This document shows, one piece after another, positions 37,767-46,610 of a stretch of 64,000 bases of DNA. The translations under genes were made by a program, and so were the position numbers. The DNA comes from Actinomycetes bacterium (lineage in GTDB: Bacteria > Actinomycetota > Acidimicrobiia > Acidimicrobiales > RAAP-2), in the NCBI GenBank assembly GCA_021791615.1, contig JAJYWG010000546.1, forward strand, positions 35,363 through 99,362. Reading direction: 5' to 3'. Numbering within the stretch: position 1 is the first letter of the stretch; each line of letters opens with the position of its first letter. Under the pieces are notes generated by a model, which saw only the letters and a list, made by a program, of their open reading frames with translations, had not been told where the DNA came from and searched no databases.

Positions 37767-40700
37767 ATGAGGCCTGAGCTCGCAGGATCAGTTGCCATCG
37801 TCGGCATGGCCGCCGTGTTCCCCGGGGCGTCCAGCCTCGACGAGCTGTGGGGAAACATCCTGCACGGGGTCGACGCCACCGGTCCGGTCCCGGCCGATCG
37901 CATCGACCCGGTGTACTTCGATCGAGCGGCTCCCGGTGTCGATCGTTTCGCGTGCCGGCGCGGGGGCTTCGTCGACACTCAGCCAGTTCTGGACCCGGTT
38001 GCGCTCGGCGTGATGCCGGCCACGGTCGACTACACCGAGCCTGATCAGCTCCTGTCGCTGGCATTGGCAGCCAGAGCCGTTGCCGATGCCGGGGGCGAGG
38101 CGCTTGCGGCCTACCGGGATCACACGGGTGTGATCGTCGGGCGAGGTGGGTACCTCACGCCGGGACTGGCTCGGCTGGACCAGCGAGTACGGGTGGCCGA
38201 GCAACTGGTCCACGCACTGCGCTCGATGTTCGACGGACTGACGGATGCCGAGCTGGCTGCAATGAAGAGCGCGTTCGTCGAGGAGCTCGGGGGCGACCGG
38301 CCGGACGCGGCCATCGACCTCGTGCCGAACTTGGCGGCCTCGAGGGTGGCGAACCGCCTCGACCTACATGGGCCGGCCTACACCGTCGACGCGGCCTGTG
38401 CCAGCGCCCTCGTGGCCGTCGACCAGGGCATGGCCGAGCTCCGATCCCGAAGATGCGACGTCGTGCTTGCCGGAGCGGTGCACCTCTGCCATGACGTGAC
38501 CCTGTGGAGCGTGTTCACCCAACTCGGGGCTTTGAGCCGCAACGAGGAGGTCCGGCCGTTCGACCGGCGGGCTGACGGGATGCTCATCGGAGAGGGCGGG
38601 GGCATGCTGGTGCTTCGCCGCACCGAGGACGCCGAGCGGGACGGGACACGGATCTACGCAGTGGTCACCGGAACTGGGGTAGCGAGTGACGGCAGATCGG
38701 CGAGCTTGATGCGGCCGAGCGTCGACGGGCAGGTGAAGTGTCTGGAGAGAGCCTGGCAGATGGCAGGCACCGATCCGGCCTCTCTGGGCCTGGTGGAAGG
38801 CCACGGGACGGCGACGCCGGCCGGGGACGCGGCCGAGCTCGAGACCCTCCATCGCTTCTTCGGCGCCCACGTGCGAGATCGCCGCGTCGGGCTCGGATCG
38901 GTGAAGTCGATGATCGGCCACGCGATGCCCGCCGCCGGGGCAGCCGCCCTCATCAAAGCGGCACTCGCCGTCCACCATGGCATCCTGCCGCCCACGATCC
39001 ACTGTGAAGAGGCTCACGATGCGCTCAGCGGCAGCCCTTTCGTACTGCAGCGAGAGGCCGAGCCCTGGGATGAGGGTGGTCGGCCCCGGGTTGCCGGTGT
39101 CGACGCGTTCGGCTTCGGGGGGATCAATGCCCATGTCGTCCTCGAGTCGCCGGACGCGTCGAGCAGGAGCCGGCGCAGCAGGCCGATGGTTCAGGGCCGG
39201 CCGCTGCCCGGGGCGCACGTCCGGCCGCTGCCCGGGGCGCAAGACCGTCCTGGGGATCGGGACCGAACTGGCGCGCTCGCATCACTGGAGCCGATCCTCC
39301 TCATCGAGGCCCCGACGCCTTCCGATCTTGCACTCGGTTTGGAGCGGGCAGCGGCCAACGAGGCCGCGCTCGACCGACACGCGCACGTTGACGAGGCAGC
39401 GTCGACGATCAGGCCAGGCCCGGCGCGTCTCGCTCTCGTCAACCCGACCGCCGAACGACTGGCGCTGGCCTCGAAGGTTGTCGAGCGAGGCCGCGCCTGG
39501 CGGGGGCGGAGCGACCTGTGGTTTTCGCCGCACGGCCTCGCCTGCCAGGGCGGCCGCGTCGGTTTCTTGTTCCCCGGCGTCGAGCCGTCGTTCGAACCAC
39601 GGCTTGACGACGTGGCCGCCTACTTCGGTCTGAGCATGCCGGCGCTCGTCGGCTCCGATGCGGCGCGCTCGGACCTCGAAGGTCTCGGGAGGTCGTTGGT
39701 GGCTGCCGGCCGGCTGCTCCACGCCGTCGCCGTCGAGGTGGGCCTGCGTCCCGACGTGGTCGCCGGGCAGAGCATCGGTGAGTGGAGCGGGATGATCGCC
39801 ACGGACATGATTCCCGCGGCCGAAGTCGACGGCTTCATCCAGAGCATCCGTCCCGGCAGCTTGAACGTCCCTGGAGTGGAGTTCGTGGCTCTCGGCACCT
39901 CGATCGACGTTGTCGGTGGGCTGGTGGAAGGGCTGGACGGCCTCGAGATCTCCCATGACAACTGCCCTCATCAGACCATTGTGTGCGGGCCCTCGACATT
40001 GATTGCGTCACTCGTCGATCGTGCCCGCCGGGCCAAGGTGATCGTCCAGGAGCTGCCGTTTCGCTCGGGCTTTCACACGTCGATGTTTGCCGGGTACCTC
40101 GAACCCTTCAGGGAAGCTCTGGACCGGCTGCCGCTGCAGCGTCCAGTCGTGCCACTGTGGTCGGCGACGACGTGCGCGCCGTACCCGGAAGAGGCGACAG
40201 CAGTGCGGCACCTCGCGCTGTCGCACCTCGTCGAACGGGTGAGGTTCCGGGAGCTGACCCTCGCCTTGCGAGACAGCGGCGTGCGCCTGTTCGTGCAGGT
40301 TGGGGTCGGGAGCCTCCCCGGACTGGTCGAGGACACCCTGTCCGGGGACGATGTGCTCGCAATTTCCTTGAACGTCCCGCGTCGGAGTGGGATGGCCCAA
40401 CTCCGGCGCTCGGTCGCAGCCTGCTGGGTCGAGGGGATCGACGACCTCGCGCTCGACCGCCTCGAGATGCGTCCGGTCGGCGCAGATGTTTATGGGATGG
40501 TCGGCATGAGGGCAGGCGCCTTTGGCCCGACGCCGGGCTCGGCAAATGCGACGCCAGGCTCGGCCGGCACACCCGCCGCTCCGCCGCCGATGCCGGTGGC
40601 GGTGCCCGAAAGGAGCAGGCTGCGGACGCTGCCAGTGGCAACGCCCCTGGTCACGCCACGAGCTCTCGAATGGCTTGGGTCCTCGGCCGCCGGGTCGTCG

Positions 40701-42371
40701 GGCGGTCTCGTGACCCGCAGACCGCCGGGCGTTCCTTCGTTTGGCGGGGGAAGTCCGGGGGCGGTCGAGCGCGAGCTGGTCGCGCTGCAAGAGGAGATCA
40801 CGGCCTCCGGTGTGGCCGTCGCCGCGGCGCTGGTCTCGTCGCCATCTCGACGCGCCGAGCCTGTCGCTCCCCCTGGGGGATCGGCGGGCGCGATCGCTCG
40901 CACGCTTGTCCTGTCGACCGGTGAGCTTCCCGAGCTCGGTGACCATTGCTTCTATCGCCAGCCTCCCGACTGGCCGATCATGGCCGACCGCTTCCCCGTG
41001 GTCCCGATGACGGCAATCATCGAGATGATCATGGCCACTGCGAAAGAGGTGCTCGCCGGATGGGTCCCGGTCGAAGTGCGCGACGTACGGGCGTTGCGAT
41101 GGCTGACGGTGGAGCCGCCAACGACCGTGACGATCCGGGGGGTCGAACAGCCTTCGGGAGACGATCGGCGGCGTGTGCGTGTGACGCTCGAAGGCTACGC
41201 CCGAGCCACGGTGGTGATGGCCCGTACGTTCCCCACCGCACCAGCGCCTCACATGCCAGAGCTGGCCGACGGGAAGCCCTCACTGGTTGCCGCTGAGCGC
41301 CTCTACGAGGATCGGTGGATGTTCCACGGTCCGGCGTACCAGGGGGTCAGCGAGATACGGTGCATGAGCGAGGCCGGGATCGACGGAGTTCTCCGGGCAG
41401 GGAGAGCTCCGGGGATGCTCCTCGACAACGCCGGTCAGCTGATGGGCCTGTGGGTGATGCTCTGGCACGAGCAGGATCGGCTGGCGCTGCCGACCTCGAT
41501 CGACCAGGTCGAGCTCTTCGGGCCGACTCCCCACCATGGCGAGAAGCTCCGCGCCGCGGTCAGGGTGACGGGCACTGACGACTCGGCGGTCCGAGCGGAC
41601 ATGGAATTGGTGAGCGACGGCCAGGTGTGGTGCCGGATCAGGGGCTGGGAAGATCGACGTTTCGACTCGGACGACGTCGTCTGGCCGGTGCTCATCTGGC
41701 CCGAGCACAACGGGCTCGCCGAGCCCGGCGCGGGTGGCTGGCTCCTCGCCGAGGAGCACTGGCGCTCCTCGGCCTCGCGCGAGCTCATGATGCGCCGCTA
41801 TCTCTCTCAAGATGAGCAGGTGCGGTACGCATCACTTCATCCGAGAGCACAGCGCCTCTACCTCCTCGGTCGCATTGCCGCCAAAGACGCTGCGCGCCGC
41901 TGGTTGTGGGACCGCGGTGCTGGACCGATCTGGCCGCTTGAGGTGACCGTGAGCAACGACCCATCCGGACGCCCGATCATCCACGCTCCCGGTGACGCCC
42001 GGCTGTCCGTCTCGATCTCGCATACGCCGTGGCTTGGCGTCGCTCTCGTCGACGAGGACCGGCCGGTCGGCATCGACGCCGAACGAGTAGAGGAGCGACC
42101 TGCACAATTCGCCACGACGGCGTTCAGCGACGACGAGCTGCGCCTTCTCTTGGAGGGAATCGATGCGGCCACACACCCTCGCCTGCTCACCACTGGGTGG
42201 GCAGTGAAAGAGGCCCTGGCCAAGTCGAGGGGAGACGGGCTCGGGGGACGGCCGAAGGACATCTCGATCACCGAGTGCTCGGGAGGATCGTTCGTCGTCG
42301 ACGGGCGCTTGGTGACAACGGCGCTGCGCGACGGTGTCGTGATCGCGTGGACCAACGGATCGTGGAGGTGA
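37767..42371 (+). CDS. Type I lipid/polyketide synthase: KS-AT-like-DH-phosphopantetheinyl transferase
   Basis: A 1534-residue partner of the upstream synthase, starting 8 bp after it. The KS (residues 7-465) has a complete triad C211, H346 and H385, so it is not a chain-length factor lacking its Cys. The AT-like domain (about 590-920) keeps the nucleophile S669 and H770, but reads GQSIGEW instead of GHSxGE and has lost the usual GQGxQ loop (PGVEPSF). The DH hot-dog region has H1060 (LGDHCF), then an insertion before the VVP motif, and the partner D1220 in LLDNAGQ. The C-terminus (about 1380-1534) is a Sfp-type phosphopantetheinyl transferase with VGIDAE (D1437) and WAVKEALAK (E1482), which could activate both ACPs. 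A 24-bp repeat (RPLPGA twice) lies in the KS-AT linker. Confidence 0.88.
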   Translation: MRPELAGSVAIVGMAAVFPGASSLDELWGNILHGVDATGPVPADRIDPVYFDRAAPGVDRFACRRGGFVDTQPVLDPVALGVMPATVDYTEPDQLLSLALAARAVADAGGEALAAYRDHTGVIVGRGGYLTPGLARLDQRVRVAEQLVHALRSMFDGLTDAELAAMKSAFVEELGGDRPDAAIDLVPNLAASRVANRLDLHGPAYTVDAACASALVAVDQGMAELRSRRCDVVLAGAVHLCHDVTLWSVFTQLGALSRNEEVRPFDRRADGMLIGEGGGMLVLRRTEDAERDGTRIYAVVTGTGVASDGRSASLMRPSVDGQVKCLERAWQMAGTDPASLGLVEGHGTATPAGDAAELETLHRFFGAHVRDRRVGLGSVKSMIGHAMPAAGAAALIKAALAVHHGILPPTIHCEEAHDALSGSPFVLQREAEPWDEGGRPRVAGVDAFGFGGINAHVVLESPDASSRSRRSRPMVQGRPLPGAHVRPLPGAQDRPGDRDRTGALASLEPILLIEAPTPSDLALGLERAAANEAALDRHAHVDEAASTIRPGPARLALVNPTAERLALASKVVERGRAWRGRSDLWFSPHGLACQGGRVGFLFPGVEPSFEPRLDDVAAYFGLSMPALVGSDAARSDLEGLGRSLVAAGRLLHAVAVEVGLRPDVVAGQSIGEWSGMIATDMIPAAEVDGFIQSIRPGSLNVPGVEFVALGTSIDVVGGLVEGLDGLEISHDNCPHQTIVCGPSTLIASLVDRARRAKVIVQELPFRSGFHTSMFAGYLEPFREALDRLPLQRPVVPLWSATTCAPYPEEATAVRHLALSHLVERVRFRELTLALRDSGVRLFVQVGVGSLPGLVEDTLSGDDVLAISLNVPRRSGMAQLRRSVAACWVEGIDDLALDRLEMRPVGADVYGMVGMRAGAFGPTPGSANATPGSAGTPAAPPPMPVAVPERSRLRTLPVATPLVTPRALEWLGSSAAGSSGGLVTRRPPGVPSFGGGSPGAVERELVALQEEITASGVAVAAALVSSPSRRAEPVAPPGGSAGAIARTLVLSTGELPELGDHCFYRQPPDWPIMADRFPVVPMTAIIEMIMATAKEVLAGWVPVEVRDVRALRWLTVEPPTTVTIRGVEQPSGDDRRRVRVTLEGYARATVVMARTFPTAPAPHMPELADGKPSLVAAERLYEDRWMFHGPAYQGVSEIRCMSEAGIDGVLRAGRAPGMLLDNAGQLMGLWVMLWHEQDRLALPTSIDQVELFGPTPHHGEKLRAAVRVTGTDDSAVRADMELVSDGQVWCRIRGWEDRRFDSDDVVWPVLIWPEHNGLAEPGAGGWLLAEEHWRSSASRELMMRRYLSQDEQVRYASLHPRAQRLYLLGRIAAKDAARRWLWDRGAGPIWPLEVTVSNDPSGRPIIHAPGDARLSVSISHTPWLGVALVDEDRPVGIDAERVEERPAQFATTAFSDDELRLLLEGIDAATHPRLLTTGWAVKEALAKSRGDGLGGRPKDISITECSGGSFVVDGRLVTTALRDGVVIAWTNGSWR

Positions 42372-42378
42372 GCGTGAC

Positions 42379-42669
42379 ATGAGGGGTGACAGCAGTCCAG
42401 AGCTGGTGCTCGAGGCGGTGACGGCGATGATCGGCACCGTCGTCGGGGAGGACTACCTGCTCGGTCTCGAGGTCGGTATGGACACCTCCTTCGACCAGGA
42501 CCTGGAGATCGAGAGCATCGAGTTCGTCGCCTTGTCCGAGAAGCTCATGGAGCACTATGGAGAGCAGGTCGACTTCGTCGCGTGGTTGGGAGGCATGGAG
42601 CTCGAGGAGATCATGGGCCTCACTGTGGGCCGCCTCGTGGACTACATCGTCTCGTGCACTGGCGCCTGA
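42379..42669 (+). CDS. Discrete acyl carrier protein
   Basis: A 96-residue acidic carrier protein. The phosphopantetheine attachment site is Ser46 in DLEIESIEFVAL, followed by helix III residues typical of ACPs. The N-terminus has VLEAVTAMIGTVVGEDY, and the region after the serine is longer and more hydrophobic than in fatty-acid ACPs. It sits between the synthase and the hydrolase, so it could carry the starter or the finished chain. It starts 7 bp after the synthase stop; GTG at 42373 is a possible alternative start. Confidence 0.85.
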   Translation: MRGDSSPELVLEAVTAMIGTVVGEDYLLGLEVGMDTSFDQDLEIESIEFVALSEKLMEHYGEQVDFVAWLGGMELEEIMGLTVGRLVDYIVSCTGA

Positions 42670-42670
42670 G

Positions 42671-43483
42671 ATGCCGAACGCGCGTGCCAACGACATCCAG
42701 CTCTTCTACCAGCGCCTCGGAGCTGGCAGCCCGACGATCGTGTTCATCCATGGGCTGGTGATGGACAACCTGTCGAGCTGGTGGTACACCGTGGCCAATG
42801 CTGCTGCGGGCGTTGCCGACGTGGTGTGCTACGACTTGCGCGGCCATGGCCTCTCCGAGCGCCCGGAGTCCGGCTACTCGGTTGCCGACAGCGTCGACGA
42901 TCTGGTGGGACTGCTCGACACGTTGGCAATCGACCACCCAGTGCACCTGGTGGGCAACAGCTACGGCGGGGTGGTCGCGCTCGCCACTGCCGTGTCCCAT
43001 CCCGAGCGGGTGGCAGGAATGATCCTCGTCGAAGTGCATGCGGCGGTGGAATCGCTGCGCCCCCGGTCGCGTCGCCAGCTCGCCGAGGGCCTGGACCTGG
43101 CGGGATTGGTCCTCGACGACCAGGACGTGAACCAGTGGCTCGAGAACCTCGGCGGCCGGAAGCTCAACCGCATGGCGGCGTCGGCCAAGGCCCTTATTTA
43201 CGGGACGACCTTGGTGGGGGACTTGCGAGAGTCGCCGGCGTTCAAGGAGGTCGACCTCCAAGGTGTGAGCTGTCCGGTCAAGATGGTGTTCGGCGAGCAC
43301 TCGGACATCCTGGACCGCGCGGAGCTCCTCTCACGTGTCCTGCCCAATGCCGATCTTCGAGTGATCGAAGGTGCGGATCACTCGGTCCTCATGGGGGCGA
43401 CGAGCGAAGTGCGAGCCCTCGTACTGGACTGGGTGAGGGCACATCGACCGGAGCTGCAGGAGACCGAGTGGCGCGCATCCTGA
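42671..43483 (+). CDS. Alpha/beta hydrolase, possible chain-releasing thioesterase
   Basis: A 270-residue alpha/beta hydrolase-fold protein. The oxyanion segment is FIHGLVMD. The nucleophile Ser is in GNSYGG, the acid is probably the Asp in GEHSDILD, and the catalytic His is in EGADHSVLM. Family substrates vary widely (thioesters, esters, epoxides). Its place right after an ACP and before a glycosyltransferase makes release of the finished acyl chain, or editing, the best guess. It overlaps the next gene by 16 bp. Confidence 0.8.
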   Translation: MPNARANDIQLFYQRLGAGSPTIVFIHGLVMDNLSSWWYTVANAAAGVADVVCYDLRGHGLSERPESGYSVADSVDDLVGLLDTLAIDHPVHLVGNSYGGVVALATAVSHPERVAGMILVEVHAAVESLRPRSRRQLAEGLDLAGLVLDDQDVNQWLENLGGRKLNRMAASAKALIYGTTLVGDLRESPAFKEVDLQGVSCPVKMVFGEHSDILDRAELLSRVLPNADLRVIEGADHSVLMGATSEVRALVLDWVRAHRPELQETEWRAS

Positions 43484-44661
43484 TCGTCGTGCCACCGCTC
43501 ACCGGTCATGTCAACCCGACGATCGCCGTGGCCGATTCGCTTGCAGCTGCCGGGCACGACGTGGCGTGGGTCGGCAGCACGTCCGTCCTCAGGCCGATCC
43601 TGCCTTCCGGTGCGGTTGTCCTCGAAGCGGGCGACGGGATCACCGGGGACGTCATTGCCGATATGCGGCGGCGATCAACCGGTCTTCGAGGCGCGTCGGC
43701 GCTCCAGTTCTTGTGGGAGGACTTCCTGTGGCCGCTCGCCACCGCCATGGTGCCCGACGTCGATGCCGCGGCTGACCGATTCGAACCTGACGTGCTGTTG
43801 GTCGACCAGCAGGCACTGGCCGGGGCAATTGTGGCTCGGCGGAGGTGCATACCGTGGGCGACGTCGGCCACCACGTCGGCTGAGCTGGTCGATCCGCTGG
43901 CCGGGCTTCCCAAAGTCGGCAAGTGGGTGAGTGACGGGTTGGCGCGCCTGGCAGAACGCCATGGCCTCGGGGCGTGGGACGGACCTGACCTCCGGTTCTC
44001 CGAGCACTTGGTCCTGGTGTTCAGCGTCGAAGAGCTCAGCGGGCCCCTGGCTGCCCCGCCGGGTGCGGGGCCGGTCGCGCCAGTCGGGCCGTCACTGCCG
44101 GCACCCGGATCGGCGGACCGCAGGTGCGCCGATCCTGCTCTGCCGGATGGTTGGTCGACGGGGGACGTTCCGCGCCTCCTGGTGAGCCTGGGGACGGTCA
44201 ACGAGGGGGTAGGGGGTCGGTTCTTCAGAGTTGTCGTCGAAGCACTCGAGGACGCAGAGGTGCGGGCGCTGCTCGTCGCACCTTCCGAGGTGATCGGTCC
44301 GCTGCCCGAGCACCTCGTGGTCCGAGCCTTCGTACCGCAATTGAGCGTCCTGGCCCACACCGACGCGGTGGTGAGCCATGGTGGTCAGAACACCGTCTCT
44401 GAGACCCTGGCCCACGGCCTTCCGATGGTCTTGGCACCCATCCGAGACGACCAGCCGATCATCGCCGAGCAGGCGGTGAGGGCGGGTGTGGCTCGTCGGG
44501 TCCGCTTCGGACGGGTGCGAGCGCCCGAGCTACGCCAAGCAATCGGATCGGTGCTCGAAGAGACGCACTACAGGGATGCGGCACAGAAATTGCAACAGGC
44601 CTGCTCGGCGGCCGGCGGGGCCGCCGCCGCCGCCGCTCGCCTGCTGGAGCTCGCGTCGTGA
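43468..44661 (+). CDS. GT1-family glycosyltransferase (MGT/UGT type)
   Basis: A GT-B glycosyltransferase of 397 residues of the type that decorates macrolides, carotenoids and lipids with nucleotide sugars. The N-terminal acceptor half begins ILIVVPPLTGHVNPTIAVADSL. The C-terminal donor site has VVSHGGQNTVSETLAHGLP followed by DDQPIIAEQ, the UGT signature region. The start is GTG at 43468, inside the hydrolase gene. Sugar donor and acceptor cannot be read from sequence; the context points to glycosylation of the synthase product. Confidence 0.85.
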   Translation: MARILIVVPPLTGHVNPTIAVADSLAAAGHDVAWVGSTSVLRPILPSGAVVLEAGDGITGDVIADMRRRSTGLRGASALQFLWEDFLWPLATAMVPDVDAAADRFEPDVLLVDQQALAGAIVARRRCIPWATSATTSAELVDPLAGLPKVGKWVSDGLARLAERHGLGAWDGPDLRFSEHLVLVFSVEELSGPLAAPPGAGPVAPVGPSLPAPGSADRRCADPALPDGWSTGDVPRLLVSLGTVNEGVGGRFFRVVVEALEDAEVRALLVAPSEVIGPLPEHLVVRAFVPQLSVLAHTDAVVSHGGQNTVSETLAHGLPMVLAPIRDDQPIIAEQAVRAGVARRVRFGRVRAPELRQAIGSVLEETHYRDAAQKLQQACSAAGGAAAAAARLLELAS

Positions 44662-46610
44662 CTCACCTCGCGACGTGGGACTGGGTGTGGTGGATCCTGG
44701 CCATCGGGGCCTTGGGCAATGCGATCCGGCTTCGGCGCCGCTGTACCGCTCTCTCGCGCGTCTCCGCCTCACCAGCGGCGCACCCGGCGAACGCCGGCGG
44801 CGGGGACGGGACCATTGCTCCAGGGGTTGGTTCCAGCGGGGAGGCATGTCACCCCGAGTGGGTCTGGCACGAGGCCGGCAGTCTCGAGATCCCGCCTTCA
44901 GTGCGGCGCCAGGTGGAACAGCATGCTCGCCACGAAGGGCTCGATGTCGTCGACGTCGTGCCAGGTCGTCTTGGGGTCGAAGCGGCGATGGCGCTCTTGA
45001 GGGTCGTCGATCCCCGGACGTTCCGAAAGCGCCGCCTCGCACTGGGAGCGACCGCCGGTACCGCAGTGGTCGTGTCGACCGGTGTCGAAAAGCGGCTTGG
45101 GATGGCTTCCGAGTCCCACGGCCCTCTCCGGGGTCCGGGTGACCTGCATCGCCGCAGCGCGCAGTACAAGCGCTACGCCCCGGCGACGACCGATCTGGTG
45201 GTGGTCGACGGGCTGGCGGCACGGCGCCTCACGCCGGCAGAGACGAAGGCACTGATGCGTGCCAGGTTTGGCGCAGTGTGGCCGCTTGCCATCGTGATCC
45301 CTGCCGGACTCTACGTACTGCTCGGGGTGGGCATCGCCGTGACCTGGCTGTGGGGGCTCGTGGCGCTCGCCTGCTGGTGCGTCCAGCCGGTTCTCACGTT
45401 CGCCGGCACCCCGATCCGGCCGGTCGACCTGTGGTACCGGCCGCTGCTCCGCTGGCTGCTCGGGCCCATCGAGCTGGTTCGCATCGCAACCGCTCGATCG
45501 AAAGACGAGACGGTGGCGACCTCCTCGAATCGGGTGGACGCACGCGCGTTGCGCCCGGTCTACGAGGAGCTACTGGCCGGTGGCCTGGACCGCTTCTTCG
45601 AAGCGCCGCGGCCGGATTGTCCCTTGTGCGGATCGCACCGCCTCGAAGTCGAGGTGAGGACGCCTGACCTCCTCCAGCGCAAACCTGGGGAATTCGTACT
45701 GACCAGATGCGAGGACTGCAGCCATGTGTTCCAGAACCCGCGACTCTCGCTCGAAGGGCTCGACTTCTATTACAAGGACTTCTACGACGGACTGGGAGAA
45801 GAGCAGCTCGAGCTCGTGTTCGGCTCTTCCGACACTTCCTACCGGGGACGTGCGGCAATGCTGGATGGCCGCCACCAGCCGCGACGCTGGCTGGACGTGG
45901 GCGCGGGGCACGGGCATTTCTGCCTGATCGCTGCCGAGCACTGGCCGGACACCTGCTTCGATGGTCTCGACATGAGCGCGAGCATCGAGGAGGCAGCGCA
46001 CCGGGGGTGGGTGCAACGAGGGATCCGCGGGATGTTCCCCGAGGTGGCCGGAGAGTTGACCGGGCATTACGACGTGGTGAGCATGCACCATTACCTGGAG
46101 CACACCCGCGACCCGATGGCAGAGCTCGACGCCGCGCTGGACGTCCTCGAACCCGGCGGTTACCTCCTCATCGAATTGCCCGACCCCGACTCCATATACG
46201 GCCGCTTGCTGGGCAAGTACTGGGTCCCGTGGTTCCAGCCCCAGCATCAGCACCTTCTGTCCCTTGGAAACCTGGAGAAGGCGGTACGAGCGCGCGGCAT
46301 GAGCGTGGAGGCAACCGAACGCGGTGTCGCGTCGCAGCCGGTCGACCTGCTCTTCGGAGTCTGGCTCCTCGTGAACCGCCTGGCGCCGGCCCCCGACCTT
46401 CCCTGGCGCCCGCCCAGCCGTTGGTACGACCATCTCCGGCGCGACGTCGTCTTCGTGGCTGCACTGCCGTTCTTCCTGCTTGCGTTCCTCTGCGACCAGG
46501 TCCTCGCCCTGGTGATACGGCGGCGCCGACGCTCGAACACCTACCGCCTCCTGGCTCGCTCTGCCCTGCTCCCAGAGCCGGTAGTGTCTGGCCCGGTGCA
46601 GGCCAGGTGA
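44658..46610 (+). CDS. Membrane protein with zinc ribbon and SAM-dependent methyltransferase domain
   Basis: A 650-residue protein with an unusual build. A hydrophobic N-terminal segment (about 7-22) and a soluble region of unknown fold (about 60-190) lead to two membrane helices (about 205-255). A CxxC...CxxC zinc ribbon follows (C321, C324, C351, C354), then a class I methyltransferase domain with the SAM-binding WLDVGAGHGHF at about 411-421 and MHHYLEHTRDP, and a final membrane helix (about 596-620). Zinc ribbon plus Methyltransf_23-like domain resembles sugar C-methyltransferases. Methylation of the sugar or lipid at the membrane is an inference. The first 300 residues match nothing I recognise. 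It overlaps both neighbours by 4 bp. Confidence 0.75.
   Translation: MTHLATWDWVWWILAIGALGNAIRLRRRCTALSRVSASPAAHPANAGGGDGTIAPGVGSSGEACHPEWVWHEAGSLEIPPSVRRQVEQHARHEGLDVVDVVPGRLGVEAAMALLRVVDPRTFRKRRLALGATAGTAVVVSTGVEKRLGMASESHGPLRGPGDLHRRSAQYKRYAPATTDLVVVDGLAARRLTPAETKALMRARFGAVWPLAIVIPAGLYVLLGVGIAVTWLWGLVALACWCVQPVLTFAGTPIRPVDLWYRPLLRWLLGPIELVRIATARSKDETVATSSNRVDARALRPVYEELLAGGLDRFFEAPRPDCPLCGSHRLEVEVRTPDLLQRKPGEFVLTRCEDCSHVFQNPRLSLEGLDFYYKDFYDGLGEEQLELVFGSSDTSYRGRAAMLDGRHQPRRWLDVGAGHGHFCLIAAEHWPDTCFDGLDMSASIEEAAHRGWVQRGIRGMFPEVAGELTGHYDVVSMHHYLEHTRDPMAELDAALDVLEPGGYLLIELPDPDSIYGRLLGKYWVPWFQPQHQHLLSLGNLEKAVRARGMSVEATERGVASQPVDLLFGVWLLVNRLAPAPDLPWRPPSRWYDHLRRDVVFVAALPFFLLAFLCDQVLALVIRRRRRSNTYRLLARSALLPEPVVSGPVQAR

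Noticed and set aside
34954..38064. A 1036-codon open frame on the minus strand
   Set aside because: It lies wholly opposite the KS/AT/KR synthase genes, has no recognisable domain and is the usual antisense shadow of GC-rich coding sequence.
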